Shown here one piece after another: positions 39,601 through 49,950 of a DNA stretch of 64,000 nucleotides. The notes below the pieces were generated by a model. It did no database searches and was not told where the DNA came from. It was given only the letters and a program-made list of their open reading frames with translations. Both the position numbers and the translations under genes were made by a program. Numbering within the stretch: position 1 is the stretch's first letter; each line of letters opens with the position of its first letter. Where the stretch lies: positions 33,297,855 to 33,361,854 of the forward strand of contig NC_054867.1 in assembly GCF_018320785.1 (NCBI RefSeq), given 5' to 3'. This stretch comes from Cheilinus undulatus (Eukaryota > Chordata > Actinopteri > Labriformes > Labridae).

Positions 39601-42600
39601 TTAAAAAAGGAAAGATGGAAAAAATGGGTTGAAGGTGTCAAAAAAGGTGCTGAAAAAAAGTCATAAAGGAGTAACAATGGATGAAAAGTGGCCAAAAAGG
39701 GCAAAAAAGTGGCAAAAATGGGTTAAAGGTGTAACAAAAAGCAATAACAATTGCTTTAAAAAAAGTTACAAAAATGGGCAAAAAGCAGCACAAATTGGTT
39801 AAAATTTGCAAGACACGGACATAAATGGGCAAAAAAGCAGCAAAAATAGGATAAAGAGGACAAGAAGACATGGCAACAATGGGAGAAAAGTGACACAAAT
39901 GGGTTAAAAGTGGTTAAAAATGGCAAAAAAAAAAAGTGGCAAAAATTGGTTAAGAGGCAAAACTGGGTTTAAAGGGGAAGAAAAGAGGTAATAAATAGTT
40001 GGAAAGCAGTAAAAATGAGTTAAAGGTATCCATAATGTGGCAAAAACTGGTTAAAAATGTCAAAAAACTGCCAAAAATAGTCAAACAGCAGTAGCGATGG
40101 AGAAAGAATGGCAAAAATGGGCAAAAAGCAGGACAATTATTTGAAAATGGTAAAAGAAATAGTGAAAAGCGGCAGAAAGAGGTTATAGGGCCAAAAAGAA
40201 ATGCAACAATGGGGGAAAGTGGCAAAAATGGGCAAAAAGCGGGAAGGTTATAGGTTATAATGGGCAAAAAAAAGGGGCAACAATGGGAAAAGGAGCAAAG
40301 GAGGTTTAAAGGGGTTTGAAGTGGGGAAAAATGGGCAAAAAGCAAGAAAAATAGTTTACTAGGGATAAAAAAAATGGCAAATATTAGTGGAAAGCTCCAA
40401 AAATGGGTTAAAAGTGATAAAGATGGGTGAAAGCAGCAAAAATAGATTTAAAGGGGCAAAAAGGTGGCAAAAATGGTTCAAAGTTGCAAAAGAATTGGCA
40501 AAATGAGCTGAACTGTTAGCAGTGATGTTAGCACCAATGCTACTGATCCAACACTTACGCATTGATTTCATAAATAAATCACAACTGGGGGCCGGCATTC
40601 TCTGGGTGTGTAAGGGGCCCAGCCAGTCCTTTAGGAAGGCCTGGTCACATCACCACCAGTCTTCTTGTCGTTCTGCTTTTTATTCAGACAGTTCTATCTG
40701 TCAAGAATCACAAGCTCTGACCCAGATTGGTTCCTATTTGGAATATCAAGTTTGACAGAGATCTGCGTGATCCACCCGTGTTACCCTCTCCTCCCCACCT
40801 CTCTGGTGTTTGTGGAAAAAGTTGCACGCAGAGAGAGAGGAGGAGGAGGAGGAGGAGGAGGAGGAGAGAGCAGCAGGGTAGAGGTGAAGTGAGCACACTG
40901 GGTCAGAACCCCCTCCCTGCCTTTGTGACTGTGAAGAGGCTGCTGAAGTTTGGAGAGTGGGGGGCCGTGATTTTTTTTTTGTTAGCCTTTTGAAGAAACA
41001 CAGAGATCTGCACCAGCCCTGTAACCATGGCAACCATCTCAGCACCAACTTAAGTCCTCATTGAGGTCTTTTGTTTCTCCAGAGGAAGTGATTAAAGGAG
41101 GTAAAAGTGAGAAAAGCGAGAACAGAGGATGAGAATAGCCATGCTGACACTCCTCCTCTGTCAGCTGCACTGTTTGAAAATGGTTCTCACTGCTAATATC
41201 AATGGACACTCTCTCACCATCTAGACACCAAATACTCAGTCCTCCTGTGTGAAAGCACTCTCTGGGGCTGCTGATGCCGGGACTGAATGGCATCCTGAGG
41301 CTTGGGGGCTAATGAGCTGAGATCATTACGCCAATTATTTTAACTTAGATCAGGACTTGGCTGTGACTGTGCGGAGGAACGAGGACCCACGGCTAGCTTA
41401 ATTGCCAGCTTGGGAAAAAAAAAGAGGATGAGCACAACAAAAAGGGTTTTGAAGCAGAGCTGGGAAGAGTCCACCGCTGAACTCTGGTTACATTCCATCA
41501 GGTCGCTGTGCATCGGACTGTGGAGGGGTGAAGCAGTGCCACTTAAGTCAATACAGCTGAAAGAGTTCCTAGAAACCAGGATGTAATCTGCAGATATATA
41601 GTTACTGCATACACAGTATTAGAGATGACAGATGCACTCTCACAGAAGGGGCAACATTGTTAACCTGCAGGATTTGTTTTACTGGCGCTTCCATGTGCAA
41701 CAAATTTACAAATCTGTCACAAAGGAGTAAAGAATCAATAAACTCAGGGCACTATCAAACCTAGAACTCATTTGATTTGTTCGGATTCAGAGGATAAACT
41801 GATGAATTCATGCATTTTACTGTGGGGCATTTTGTGTTCACATTGCAATATACTAACAATGAGTTAATCAACACAGTGCTTAGATGTATTTTAGACGTAT
41901 TTGTGTCTAGTTGTGATTGGGTGTTCTTCTGTGGTTCTTTTCTTCATGTTGCACGATGGGTGAAGTTATTCACAAGTTAGAGTTTGACTTTAGGTTTTCC
42001 TAAAAGACGCATGTATTCTTCATCAGTATGAACTGTCTTGCTATGACATTGACTCTCATTTGTTCTTTCTGGATAGATTGTAAAAAGAATTGGACAAAGC
42101 CTGTGTGACGTCAGTTGTCTGCTAACAATAGGCAGACCCAAACAGCTTTTGAAGCCAATCTGCGGTGGCTTCAATAGTGAAATCGCTATCTCAACCAAAC
42201 TTTGGATCAACCTAACGGTCCACCACTAGCTCAACACCCTGTTAGCTAGCTAGCTATAGCATTCTCGTTGACAGAAAAGTAGCTTCTCCTGTCAAGCTAT
42301 CTGTCAATCAAATGAGATGCACCAATCAGTGCGCAGTAAGGTTTTTCCTCAATATAATCTAAACAATTGTGGTACAAAAAAAAAATGAGAGGGACCTGGA
42401 TGCAGCCGAGGACCTCCACTTCATACCAGAGGTTGGACGAGCACCGCCATATCTTGTCTACTAATACTGATAGTCACTTGAACCGAATGTCTTCTTCATT
42501 GTTTTCTTCGTGCATCGCCGCCATATTAATAGAGGAAAGTTCGCCACATAGGTAAATATAAGTAGACAAAAAATATGTGTTTTCAGACTAACAAGCTCAG

Positions 42601-42988
42601 CGATTGCATAAGATTAATTTTAATAAATCAATGTATGATCCAAATCCAAATTCAAGTATCAGTTTGCACAGACATAATATGTGACGGGAGATTGGCTGGC
42701 TGGCAGGACGCCAATGTCACCGCCATGTTGCCAGAGACAAGTTCGCTATGTCATTGCAACAGTAGACAAGGATTGTGCATGTTTTCGGAAAAAAGCTCAA
42801 ACGATCAGATTAACATATTTAACTAGAAAAGCACTCGGAGAGCGCAGACCTCCACCATTAGTCCTATCTACCAATAGTACAGAATCCTGTACAAAAATTC
42901 CTGGATCCAGATCAGTCCCAACATCTAATCAGTTCTTCCTTATGTCATTTCTGACATTTCCTGAAAATTTGAACAAAATCCATCCATA

Positions 42989-43020
<32 letters not shown>

Positions 43021-46000
43021 ATATATATATATATATCTATACATATATGAAACACAGTCCTTGTCCTGTATTGAATGACATTGCAACTTGCAACGTTATT
43101 ATGTCTTTGCTCAGTGATACGTGAATTTGGATCATAAATCAATTCATTAAAATTAATCTGATGTAATCGCTGTGCTATAAGCCGAAAAACTCGCATACTT
43201 TTCATTTACTTGCATTTCTTCATGTGGTGGACTTGCCTATATTAATATGGCTGTGACACACGAAGAAAACAACGAAGAAGACGTTCAGTTCAAGTGACTT
43301 CCGATATTAGAAGACAAGATATGGCAGTGATTTTCCGACTTCCGGTGTGAAGTGGAGGTCCTCGGCTGCATCCAGGTACTCTTGAAAAAAATGCACCCCC
43401 CCCTACAGTGAGAGGACGTGAAGACATTAGCTAATGAGACGTTTGGTTTTTTGAATTAGGCTGTAAACCAGTTTATTTCTATGGCTTTTTAACATGTGTT
43501 GTGTACGTGACTTCCGGTGTTCCTACAGCCAGCCTCAACTCGCCATATTGCAATTTTTTGCACTTCCGCATTGGCTTCATTTTTGAGGACCAGAGTTTGC
43601 CGCTTGAATTAGATCCACCTTGCCACAGATTTTCAACATTTACTGCAGCTCTGTCACACCGTAAAATATTTTACTCTCAAAAGTGTAGTTTAACTAGATG
43701 TAGAGGGACTAATATAGGCCTGTTTAAAGTGTTAAATTTAACTTTAAAATTTTACATTTTAAATTATTCTAAATTTTAGTTAACACTGTCCATTTCTGTG
43801 TATTTTACTTTATTATAGAGGTGTGACGTTACCTGAACAACCTGGTTGGAGATCTATTGTTTTGTTGTGCTTTATCATATTTTATTTTACAGCTGTTTAA
43901 ATTGAATACTTTTGACTTTTACTTGGGTAGATTTATGGACTAGTACTTTTACAACTACTTGCTGTAAGTACATTTTAACAAGAGTATCTCTACTTTTCCC
44001 ACAAACAAACTTGTGAATCAGTGCATAAATTAAAGGGGTTTTAACACTGCTGGTGTTGTGGTTTAATGAGTGACCATGTTAACTGATGATCATAGTGTTC
44101 CTTGTGATAATTTCATTGTGTAGTTCTTATTAAAAACATGCCTGGCAAGTTTTTATGTTATAATGGTGAAATAAAGAGGTATTAGTGAGTGTCCATCTTA
44201 ACTTCATCAATCACAGATAGAAAATTGACAGCTATTGGTTTGGCTTTTGACTCATCTTTAATCTTAAAAGTAACATTTTATGTATAAAAAGGCCAAGTTC
44301 ATGGGACCACTACTACTAAAGTCTGCACTTTAGAGATATTTTGAACTACCATGAGAGAACACTCAAAAAAGCAACATCTTTATTTTGAGAGCCTGAAAAA
44401 GATAAGCATGTTTTGCTGACAGATGAAGATTGAATGTCTAACAGCTTATTGGAAACACTCTATTAAGAGGGTGTTCACACAGGACCAGCTGCCCCATTCC
44501 TTGCTTAAGTATGACTGTCCCCCCAGTCACCCATTGCCTCCCCTCACATTACTCAAAGGCCCAACTTCGCCTGTGCACAGACAGATCATCCCATCCTAAT
44601 ATGAACAGTCTGAAAGTCAGCACAATGGAGACATACACAAACATCGTGGCAGTAGCTTAGCTGACTTTGTGGCTTAATTTGATCACTTAAGCCCAGATAA
44701 GGCCTTCTAAACACTCCACCACTGTTTAAAAAGACTGCTGCCGTTCTTGGCGTCCATGTTGTCCATGCGTTTGCACATGTAAGAGCAATCATACCGTACT
44801 GAAGCACACCTCTTCAGTCTGTGCAAGCACCAAGGAAGTGTACCATATACTCACACTAGTCTACAAACTGGGCTTGAGGGTCAAGTGTACTTGAGTACAG
44901 TATTGACTGCCTTGTGTGAGTGTGCACTGAGCTCTTGTTCACATGTTGAGTGTTTAAATTTAGTCTTATAGCTACTATATTACATAAAAGTGGGGATTTC
45001 ATTTAAAACCTCATAAAATAATTGAGAATCAATGCATAAATGGACAACTTAAAAAGGATGAAACATAATGTGTAGTGCTTTTGACATATATTTTGTTGAA
45101 CATCAGCGCCACTTATCAGTGTCACCTTTTTATTGTGAACTAAGTAATATGATGTATATCATAGTGAACTGAATGTGTCATTACATCCCTGCATAACTCA
45201 GTATTATTTCAATAGTAGAGATATAGGTCACAACAGTTTGCTATGGAAATGAAAGACAGCCACATATTTTTCTACACTGAACACATAAGCATTTTCTATA
45301 GCTGCTGCTCATCATCGCTGTTTTCTACCCTGTAACCTGAAACTTTAAACACTGCATCAAACTGCAGTACCTAAACACTTCCAGGTGCTACTCCTTGCTT
45401 CATTCCTCTTCTTCTGTTTGGGCTGAGGCTGTTGGAAAAACAACTTATGCTGGACTCATGCTGCTTTAAAATGTGGGAAACAGCACCACAGGATTATGAA
45501 GACCACAGACAGTGAACAGGATTAGATATCTTCAAAACATATCCAGAAGATAAGATATCCAACTGCTTATGGACTCAGGGATTTTAGAGATGGATGGGTC
45601 CATACAGAGAATGACAATGAAGAGTCAGCAAGATCCACCTCACATTTCTTCAAATGGGCAATGCTGCATAAATACTGACATTTTAATTTATGGTAATATT
45701 GTTGAATTCTGGATGTTTTGTGAGTTCCACAAAAAATATAGTAAATAAATCTTGTTGGAATCTCAGTCCAACAACTCTAAGAACCTTAACAACCTTAAAT
45801 GCACTTGGATAATGCTTTAAGACATATGTAACAACAAAATGCACCACACCCTCGGCCAGATGTGCTCAAATGTTGCTTAAAAAGAGAACACTGCTTAAAT
45901 TAATCAATGTCTATATAATTTTTGCAAAATGCAAAGCAAATGGAGCCAGAATGGGAAGATTTTCCAAGAAGTGATTGCCAATTAACCTATTGTTTGAGGG

Positions 46001-47138
46001 GGGTGGGTACTATTCTCCAAACTCTCAAAGTTTCCACACTTATACAGTAGGCTTTAAAGGTCAACTGTAATTGTCAACCTGTATTTTTTGTTTGTGTCTT
46101 TCCATCGGATGTGTGCAAGAAAGAGCATGCAAGACATATATCACTTATTCTTAAGAAAAGGGGAAAAATGTTACAAACTTGACTTTGTAATATTAGTTTC
46201 ACTTCAACAAGTTGAAGTGGAGATTTGTGTAGGTTGATGGCAACAGTAGGAGTTGTGTGGAGGAACAGATGTTTAATTTATCACTTTTTGTCCAAAGTAG
46301 GACTTTTCCCAATCATACTTTGATTTTTGTCAACTCCGTCAGGCACACTAAAATGTATTTAGTTATATTTCAGTAATTCAAGATGAATGTCAAGTTTTTA
46401 GTCATCAAATACTGGTATTCAGTGATGGTATTTCGTGGTATTACATTTTTTCACTCATCTGAAGTATCTTATCCCTGAATGTCACGATTTTCTAAATCAA
46501 TCTTTATTATTAACCATTAACTAATATTAAGTAGGCTATATTAACCAAGTAACCTTTTGAATAAATCAGTTATTATTGCATATTGATTTGCCAGTGTTTA
46601 AACAAATAAAGAGAACAACAAAAGTATATATAGTGGCTTTTGCAAAGGTATCTTTGCAACAATTTGTGTCTTTGGTTGTCGACTACTGTACGAGATTTAG
46701 AGAATGGCTCTATCGCCATCTTCTGGTGACTTGTCGGAGTCTACATAGCCAAGTCTATAAAGTAAAACTAGGTTATGTACCGGTAGCAAGCTTAAAAAGT
46801 GTGTCAAATGCTTTAAACTCACCGTTAAAATAAAGATCATTTACTCATTTTTTGTGTCATTGATGGTGGGTTTTGAAGTTGTTTACCTTGTTGGGGTGAT
46901 CATAAAAAACTCCAATACATGGCAGCTTTGGTCCAAGAGTAGCAGCCTCCCGAAAAAGTGGTCCACAGTTTTTGTACGGTCCCTGTTTATATTTGTAGGC
47001 AAATGTGATTTTCCTAATTGGAGGAGAGCCTGTCAGTACGATGATTTCTGCCAACAGCCCCGAGTACAGAACGTAACAAACCAGCGCCGTTAGACTTAAC
47101 AACAGGCTAATGACACACAGACTGATCCAGTCCGGCAT
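33601..47138 (-). CDS. tex264: tex264, ER-phagy receptor; first two coding exons, 3' part not found
   Basis: Role (family knowledge): TEX264 is a single-pass ER membrane protein with a cytosolic GyrI-like domain. It binds LC3/GABARAP to drive ER-phagy and works with p97 in DNA-protein crosslink repair. Seen: exon 1 (47138 down to 46887, 84 codons) starts MPDWISLCVISLLL, a hydrophobic N-terminal membrane segment at residues about 5-27. GSPPIRKITFAYKYKQGPYK follows, the family signature at the start of the GyrI-like domain. It ends at YDHPNK with donor GTAAAC. Exon 2 (33813 down to 33601, 71 codons, phase 0) follows a CTAG acceptor and reads CRYAAGSILSEG, then SFPEVTHVVTTSFPYRTF, and ends at LNHYIK before donor GTATTT. 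Both junctions are phase 0, so the frame is kept. The exons encoding the rest of the GyrI-like domain and the acidic LIR-containing tail were not found at lower coordinates. The 13-kb intron is full of transposons. The call is firm; the extent is incomplete. Confidence 0.93.
35137..35355. repeat. Minisatellite, ~20-bp unit
   Basis: About ten imperfect copies of TTCTGAGATTAAAGTCAGA, with variants such as TTCTTAGATTAAAGTCAGA. Three are nearly identical in succession at 35190-35260, showing local duplication. Confidence 0.85.
36049..36456. mobile_element. hAT-like MITE, 408 bp
   Basis: Ends TAGGGCTGGACAATTAATTG and inverted TAGGGCTGGATGATTATGGC. Flanks CAATCAGC (36041-36048) and CAAACAGC (36457-36464) match 7 of 8. 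The AT-rich inside contains repeated AATCGTGATTTCAAT near both ends. No coding sequence. Confidence 0.82.
38657..39209. mobile_element. hAT-like MITE, 553 bp, perfect 8-bp target duplication
   Basis: CTTCTAAC occurs at 38649-38656 and 39210-39217. Ends CAAGGTTATTACAGTTAACT and inverted CAAAGTTATAATAGTTTTCA share most positions. The interior is rich in AACTAAAACTAA-type repeats, as in a MITE common in fish genomes. Confidence 0.85.
39230..40650. repeat. GGCAAAAA-type degenerate array, copy B
   Basis: About 1.2 kb of degenerate GGCAAAAATGGGTTAAAAG-like units, longer than copy A and uninterrupted. The head (ACAAAGTAGAAGAAA) and tail (AGCACCAATGCTACTGATCC, AGGGGCCCAGCCAGTCC) match copy A. It starts just after the hAT-like element 38657-39209. 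Long open frames on the minus strand are a by-product of the repeat. Confidence 0.75.
40831..40870. repeat. (GAG/GGA)n microsatellite
   Basis: GAGAGAGAG followed by about nine GGA/GAG triplets and GAGAGAGCAGCAGG. It lies in a spacer inside tex264 intron 1 and gives poly-Arg/poly-Ser shadow frames. Confidence 0.9.
42820..42986 (-). mobile_element. Truncated copy of the 8289 MITE
   Basis: Reverse-oriented: AACTAGAAAAGCACTCGGAG, GCGCAGACCTCCACC, CCTGGATCCAGATCAG and TTCCTGAAAATTTGAAC. It stops at ATCCATCCATAA, exactly where a TA microsatellite begins, so about a third is missing. It sits in the central loop of the foldback element 42394-43377. Confidence 0.75.
42987..43048. repeat. (TA)n microsatellite
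   Basis: Two TA runs broken by AAATTAAA, directly abutting the truncated MITE end. The junction suggests that the microsatellite grew from, or replaced, the MITE end. Confidence 0.85.
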
Positions 47139-47999
47139 CCTGAGACCACAGACTCGACCAACTGACCGGTATTTCGGTCAGCTCTTCTGAGCGCTTAACA
47201 CACCTATACTTTCAAACGTTAGCTCGCATTTTTGAGGAAATTTTGATATTTTAAGGTGATATTTATCCATAACGGAACTTTAACCACAGGAGGCTTTTGA
47301 AGTGAGAATAGCACATGAACGGTACTTCCTGGAACGTACCATTTACGTCAGCGGACAGGGGTGAATTCAGTCAAAAATGAAACTGTAAACTCATAAAAAG
47401 GGCACAAGCCGATGCAAAACACGTTTTAATTATTTGAAATTACGGGTGGTATAAATATATCAAGTCAAAAATGTAACATTATTAAGTATTATTCGTCAAG
47501 TGCAAACTTTGCGTCTCGTGGCCCACATTTAGATGGCCCATAATGTCACTGTTTTACAGATAACATGTTTTGGATGCAAATTAATGTCAGAAACAAAAAA
47601 GGCTACATGTTCTGAAATGTTAATGAGAACGTAATCCGATCAATAAAATTAGGTTGAATCATTGTCAAATTATTTTAAAAATGCCGAGTTAATTATCAAC
47701 CATGCAGTGCAAGCTACTTCCTTGATGTCGCAATGCCTTGAAAGTTTTCGTTCACAGAAACAGCAACAATGCAAACTAATATGTTTTATTCTGTTTTGTG
47801 GTTGATTTTAATTATATAATAATAAAAAAAACACACAATAAATTCCAAATCTTTAAACCTTGACATTAGGCTTTAATATGGACCGCCCAATAAATAAAAA
47901 AGAGGGTTGGACTTGTTGACATTTGACCGCCTGGAGAGAGATAAACATCATAGTTCAAAGGAAACACGTAACCGACAAGTTCATCAGGAGTTCGTGAAA
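47139..47999. promoter_or_regulatory. Shared head-to-head promoter region of tex264 and gpx1
   Basis: 861 bp separate the start codons of the divergently transcribed tex264 (minus) and gpx1 (plus), so both 5' UTRs and promoters must lie here. Near 47325-47355 there is an ETS-like ACTTCCTGG inside an imperfect palindrome flanked by GGTAC and GTACC. An ACGTCA, a CRE half-site on the opposite strand, follows within a few bases. No TATA box was obvious. Bidirectional activity is inferred from the layout only. Confidence 0.5.
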
Positions 48000-49304
48000 A
48001 TGGCTGGACGTATTAAGAGATTTTACGACCTGACAGCTAAGCTGTTGTCTGGAGAAACGCTGAGTTTCTCAGCACTTAAAGGGAAAGTTGTTCTCATTGA
48101 AAATGTGGCGTCTCTCTGAGGAACAACAACCAGGGACTACACTCAGATGAACGAGCTTCATGGCCGTTATTCCGCCAAGGGGCTCGTTATCCTGGGTGTA
48201 CCCTGCAACCAGTTTGGACATCAGGTAGGTCATGTGTGATTGAATAAGAAGTCTATCGGCCTCTTTATTGTCACAATAAGAAATGGAGCTGTAGCGATGG
48301 ATCCTTGATCAGCAGAGTGTGGAACCCACTACCGACAATATACTTCTACAGCCATGTTAGTGCTATATGACAGTATAGAAATTCTGAATATAAAGATGGT
48401 TTGAGACATTTTAAAAAGTCAGTCAGTTGAGTCTTTCAGTGTTCAATACTTATTTAATGTAAGAAAATATGTAACATTATCAATGAATGCCCCATAAGAA
48501 GTCTTTTATTTAAAGTTTGCATTCAGTACCAACATCAGCTTAATGAAATTCAAGTGCTTGTGAGCTCAAGAAGGGCCCCTTTTACTGAGTATTATCACAC
48601 TACTCATGGATTAATGATTAATAAGCATTTGCTTCTTACATATGGTCTGGTTGAGCAGCTGAAGCCCCATACTTTCTTAATTCTGTGATTAGTTTTGAAT
48701 GTTAAAGTATGAGTCTACAAAATAACCTGTTAAAAGGGGGAAAGGTGTGCCATCCTCCTCAGAATTAGGAAACACATGATTAGAAATATGGAAAAAAAAA
48801 AAGAAGTTTAACAATTGAAAGGGACCTACAAAGTAGGAGCAGACCTGTAAATACAAAAGAATTTTGTTGGTCTTATATATATTCATTTTGTCAATGATCT
48901 CTCATTTGACTGCCAGTCCATTATGTGCTGTTTCTGTCTTCTTTTATTCATAGGAGAACTGCAAAAATGACGAAATCCTCAGGTCTCTGAAGTATGTCCG
49001 TCCTGGAAATGGCTTTGAACCAAAGTTCCAGCTCCTCGAGAAAATTGATGTGAATGGAAAGGATGCACACCCCTTGTTCATCTACCTGAAGGAAAAGCTT
49101 CCATACCCCTCTGATGACGCTATGGCTCTTATGACAGATCCAAAGCTCATCATTTGGAGTCCTGTTTGTAGGAATGACGTCTCCTGGAACTTTGAGAAGT
49201 TCCTGATCAGTCCTGATGGGGACCCATACAAGCGCTACAGTCGAAACTTCCTAACTTCTGACATTGAAGCTGATATTAAAGAGCTACTTAAGAAGGTTAA
49301 GTAG
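48000..49304 (+). CDS. gpx1: gpx1, glutathione peroxidase 1 (selenoprotein), two exons
   Basis: Role: cytosolic selenoenzyme reducing hydrogen peroxide and organic hydroperoxides with glutathione. Exon 1 is 48000-48224 (75 codons, donor GTAGGT) and exon 2 is 48954-49304 (acceptor TTCATAG, stop TAG). The product is 191 residues, the usual GPx1 length. The active-site segment reads VLIENVASL, then an in-frame TGA at 48117-48119 (selenocysteine 40), then [17 protein letters not shown]. The catalytic tetrad is present: Sec40, Gln75 (last residue of exon 1, in CNQFGHQ), Trp153 and Asn154 (in [15 protein letters not shown]). The long tetramer-interface loop with the SDDAMALM segment separates it from GPx4-type monomers. 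ATG 48000 is chosen because family homology begins there. An in-frame ATG at 47907 would add 31 charged residues with no family resemblance. Downstream are a SECIS-like hairpin and AATAAA at 49603. A fish duplicate, gpx1a or gpx1b, cannot be assigned. Confidence 0.97.
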
Positions 49305-49462
49305 GCCTTACACAATGCTATTGCTGAAGAGAAAATTTGTTGTGATACACCTGACCAAAACATAATCAGTAAACATAGGCGATCTGTTTTTTTCTATAAC
49401 TTATTTCCACAGACATTCAAATTTGTGATATCTTCAGAGTTGTACACTTTGGTTGTTCAGCC

Positions 49463-49534
49463 TGTTTACTTAATGATGACACTCCTTAAAGCCGTTTTCT
49501 GGGAGAGGAGTTTCTGATGGTGATGTAAATGCCA
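49463..49534 (+). promoter_or_regulatory. SECIS element in gpx1 3' UTR
   Basis: The element lies about 160 nt after the gpx1 stop. Core elements in order: ATGA at 49473-49476, an ACTCCT stem arm at 49481-49486, an unpaired AAA at 49488-49490, the pairing arm AGGAGT at 49506-49511, and TGAT at 49515-49518. The outer GTTTAC/GTAAAT arms also pair. This matches the eukaryotic SECIS layout (AUGA, apical AA, UGA quartet) that recodes UGA through SBP2 and Sec-tRNA. Pairing was checked by eye; no folding energy was computed. Confidence 0.88.
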
Positions 49535-49602
49535 GACTCTTCCACTGTGTTAAACGTGTAGCTATCATGAATTTATGCAAATGTATGGGGAGACTTAAAG
49601 AC

Positions 49603-49608
49603 AATAAA
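49603..49608 (+). other. gpx1 poly(A) signal
   Basis: Canonical AATAAA about 300 nt after the gpx1 stop and downstream of the SECIS hairpin. The next gene does not begin until 51275, so this is the likely 3' end of gpx1 mRNA. Confidence 0.7.
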
Positions 49609-49864
49609 TAAACATTAAATGTCAAACAATTTGTGTTGCTCATTTTTTTCTAAGTGTAGCACTTGTAAATATTATTTATGGCCTTATGGTATAAAAATAT
49701 AAAATACCTAAGACTGGTTGACAAAGTGCTACTGTTATTGGTGTCCTACACTATTCCAATGCACAGAGGAGCTTCAACTTTTTAAAAGAAAAAAAAAACA
49801 CATTAGTTTGATAGTTGAACATTGCATCAATCAACTTCATCTTTGTAACCTGACACACCAGCTT

Positions 49865-49950
49865 GATTGTTTATATCCATTGCCTGGATACATTTCACAT
49901 TCACCTAGGAAACCTCTCATACAAAGTGTTTGGAAAGGGCAGGACTTTTC
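49865..49950. repeat. Dispersed ~80-bp repeat, copy 2
   Basis: CTGGATACATTTCACATTCA, CCTAGGAAACCTC and AGTGTTTGGAAAGGGCAGGA in the same order as the copy at 10425. It lies in the spacer between gpx1 and brk1. Class unknown. Confidence 0.55.

Larger units (their letters stand above)
42394..43377. mobile_element. Foldback DNA element with very long inverted arms
   Basis: The first 30 bp (ACCTGGATGCAGCCGAGGAC, then CTCCACTTCA) are the exact inverse of the last 30 bp. Similarity continues inward: CCATATCTTGTCT, GTTTTCTTCGTG and GCCATATTAATA occur on both arms, then AGATTAATTTTAAT, TATGATCCAAAT and a more decayed stretch. Arms are roughly 300-390 bp with a gap in the right arm. The centre holds the truncated MITE and TA repeat. 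No coding capacity and no clear target duplication were seen. Confidence 0.8.
33814..46886 (-). other. tex264 intron 1, 13.07 kb
   Basis: Bounded by donor GTAAAC (46886 downward) and acceptor CTAG (33817-33814). It holds the minisatellite, two hAT MITEs, array copy B, the GAG microsatellite and the foldback element listed separately. The remainder (33814-35130, 36465-38648, 40655-42390, 43378-46886) shows no exon. 43505-43620 (CTTCCGGTGTTCCTACAGCC) resembles a dispersed fish repeat of unknown class. Confidence 0.7.

Noticed and set aside
39399-40598. Long minus-strand open frames rich in Phe, Pro, Leu, Ser
   Set aside because: They are the GGCAAAAA array read backwards; the same composition appears at 6476-7096 over the second array. 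No domain and no start or splice context.
46576-46833. 85-codon plus-strand frame next to tex264 exon 1
   Set aside because: No known domain and no splice or promoter context; probably chance in AT-rich intron sequence.
48117-48119. Nonsense mutation making gpx1 a pseudogene
   Set aside because: The TGA is at the conserved selenocysteine site, the frame is intact on both sides and a SECIS-like hairpin follows.
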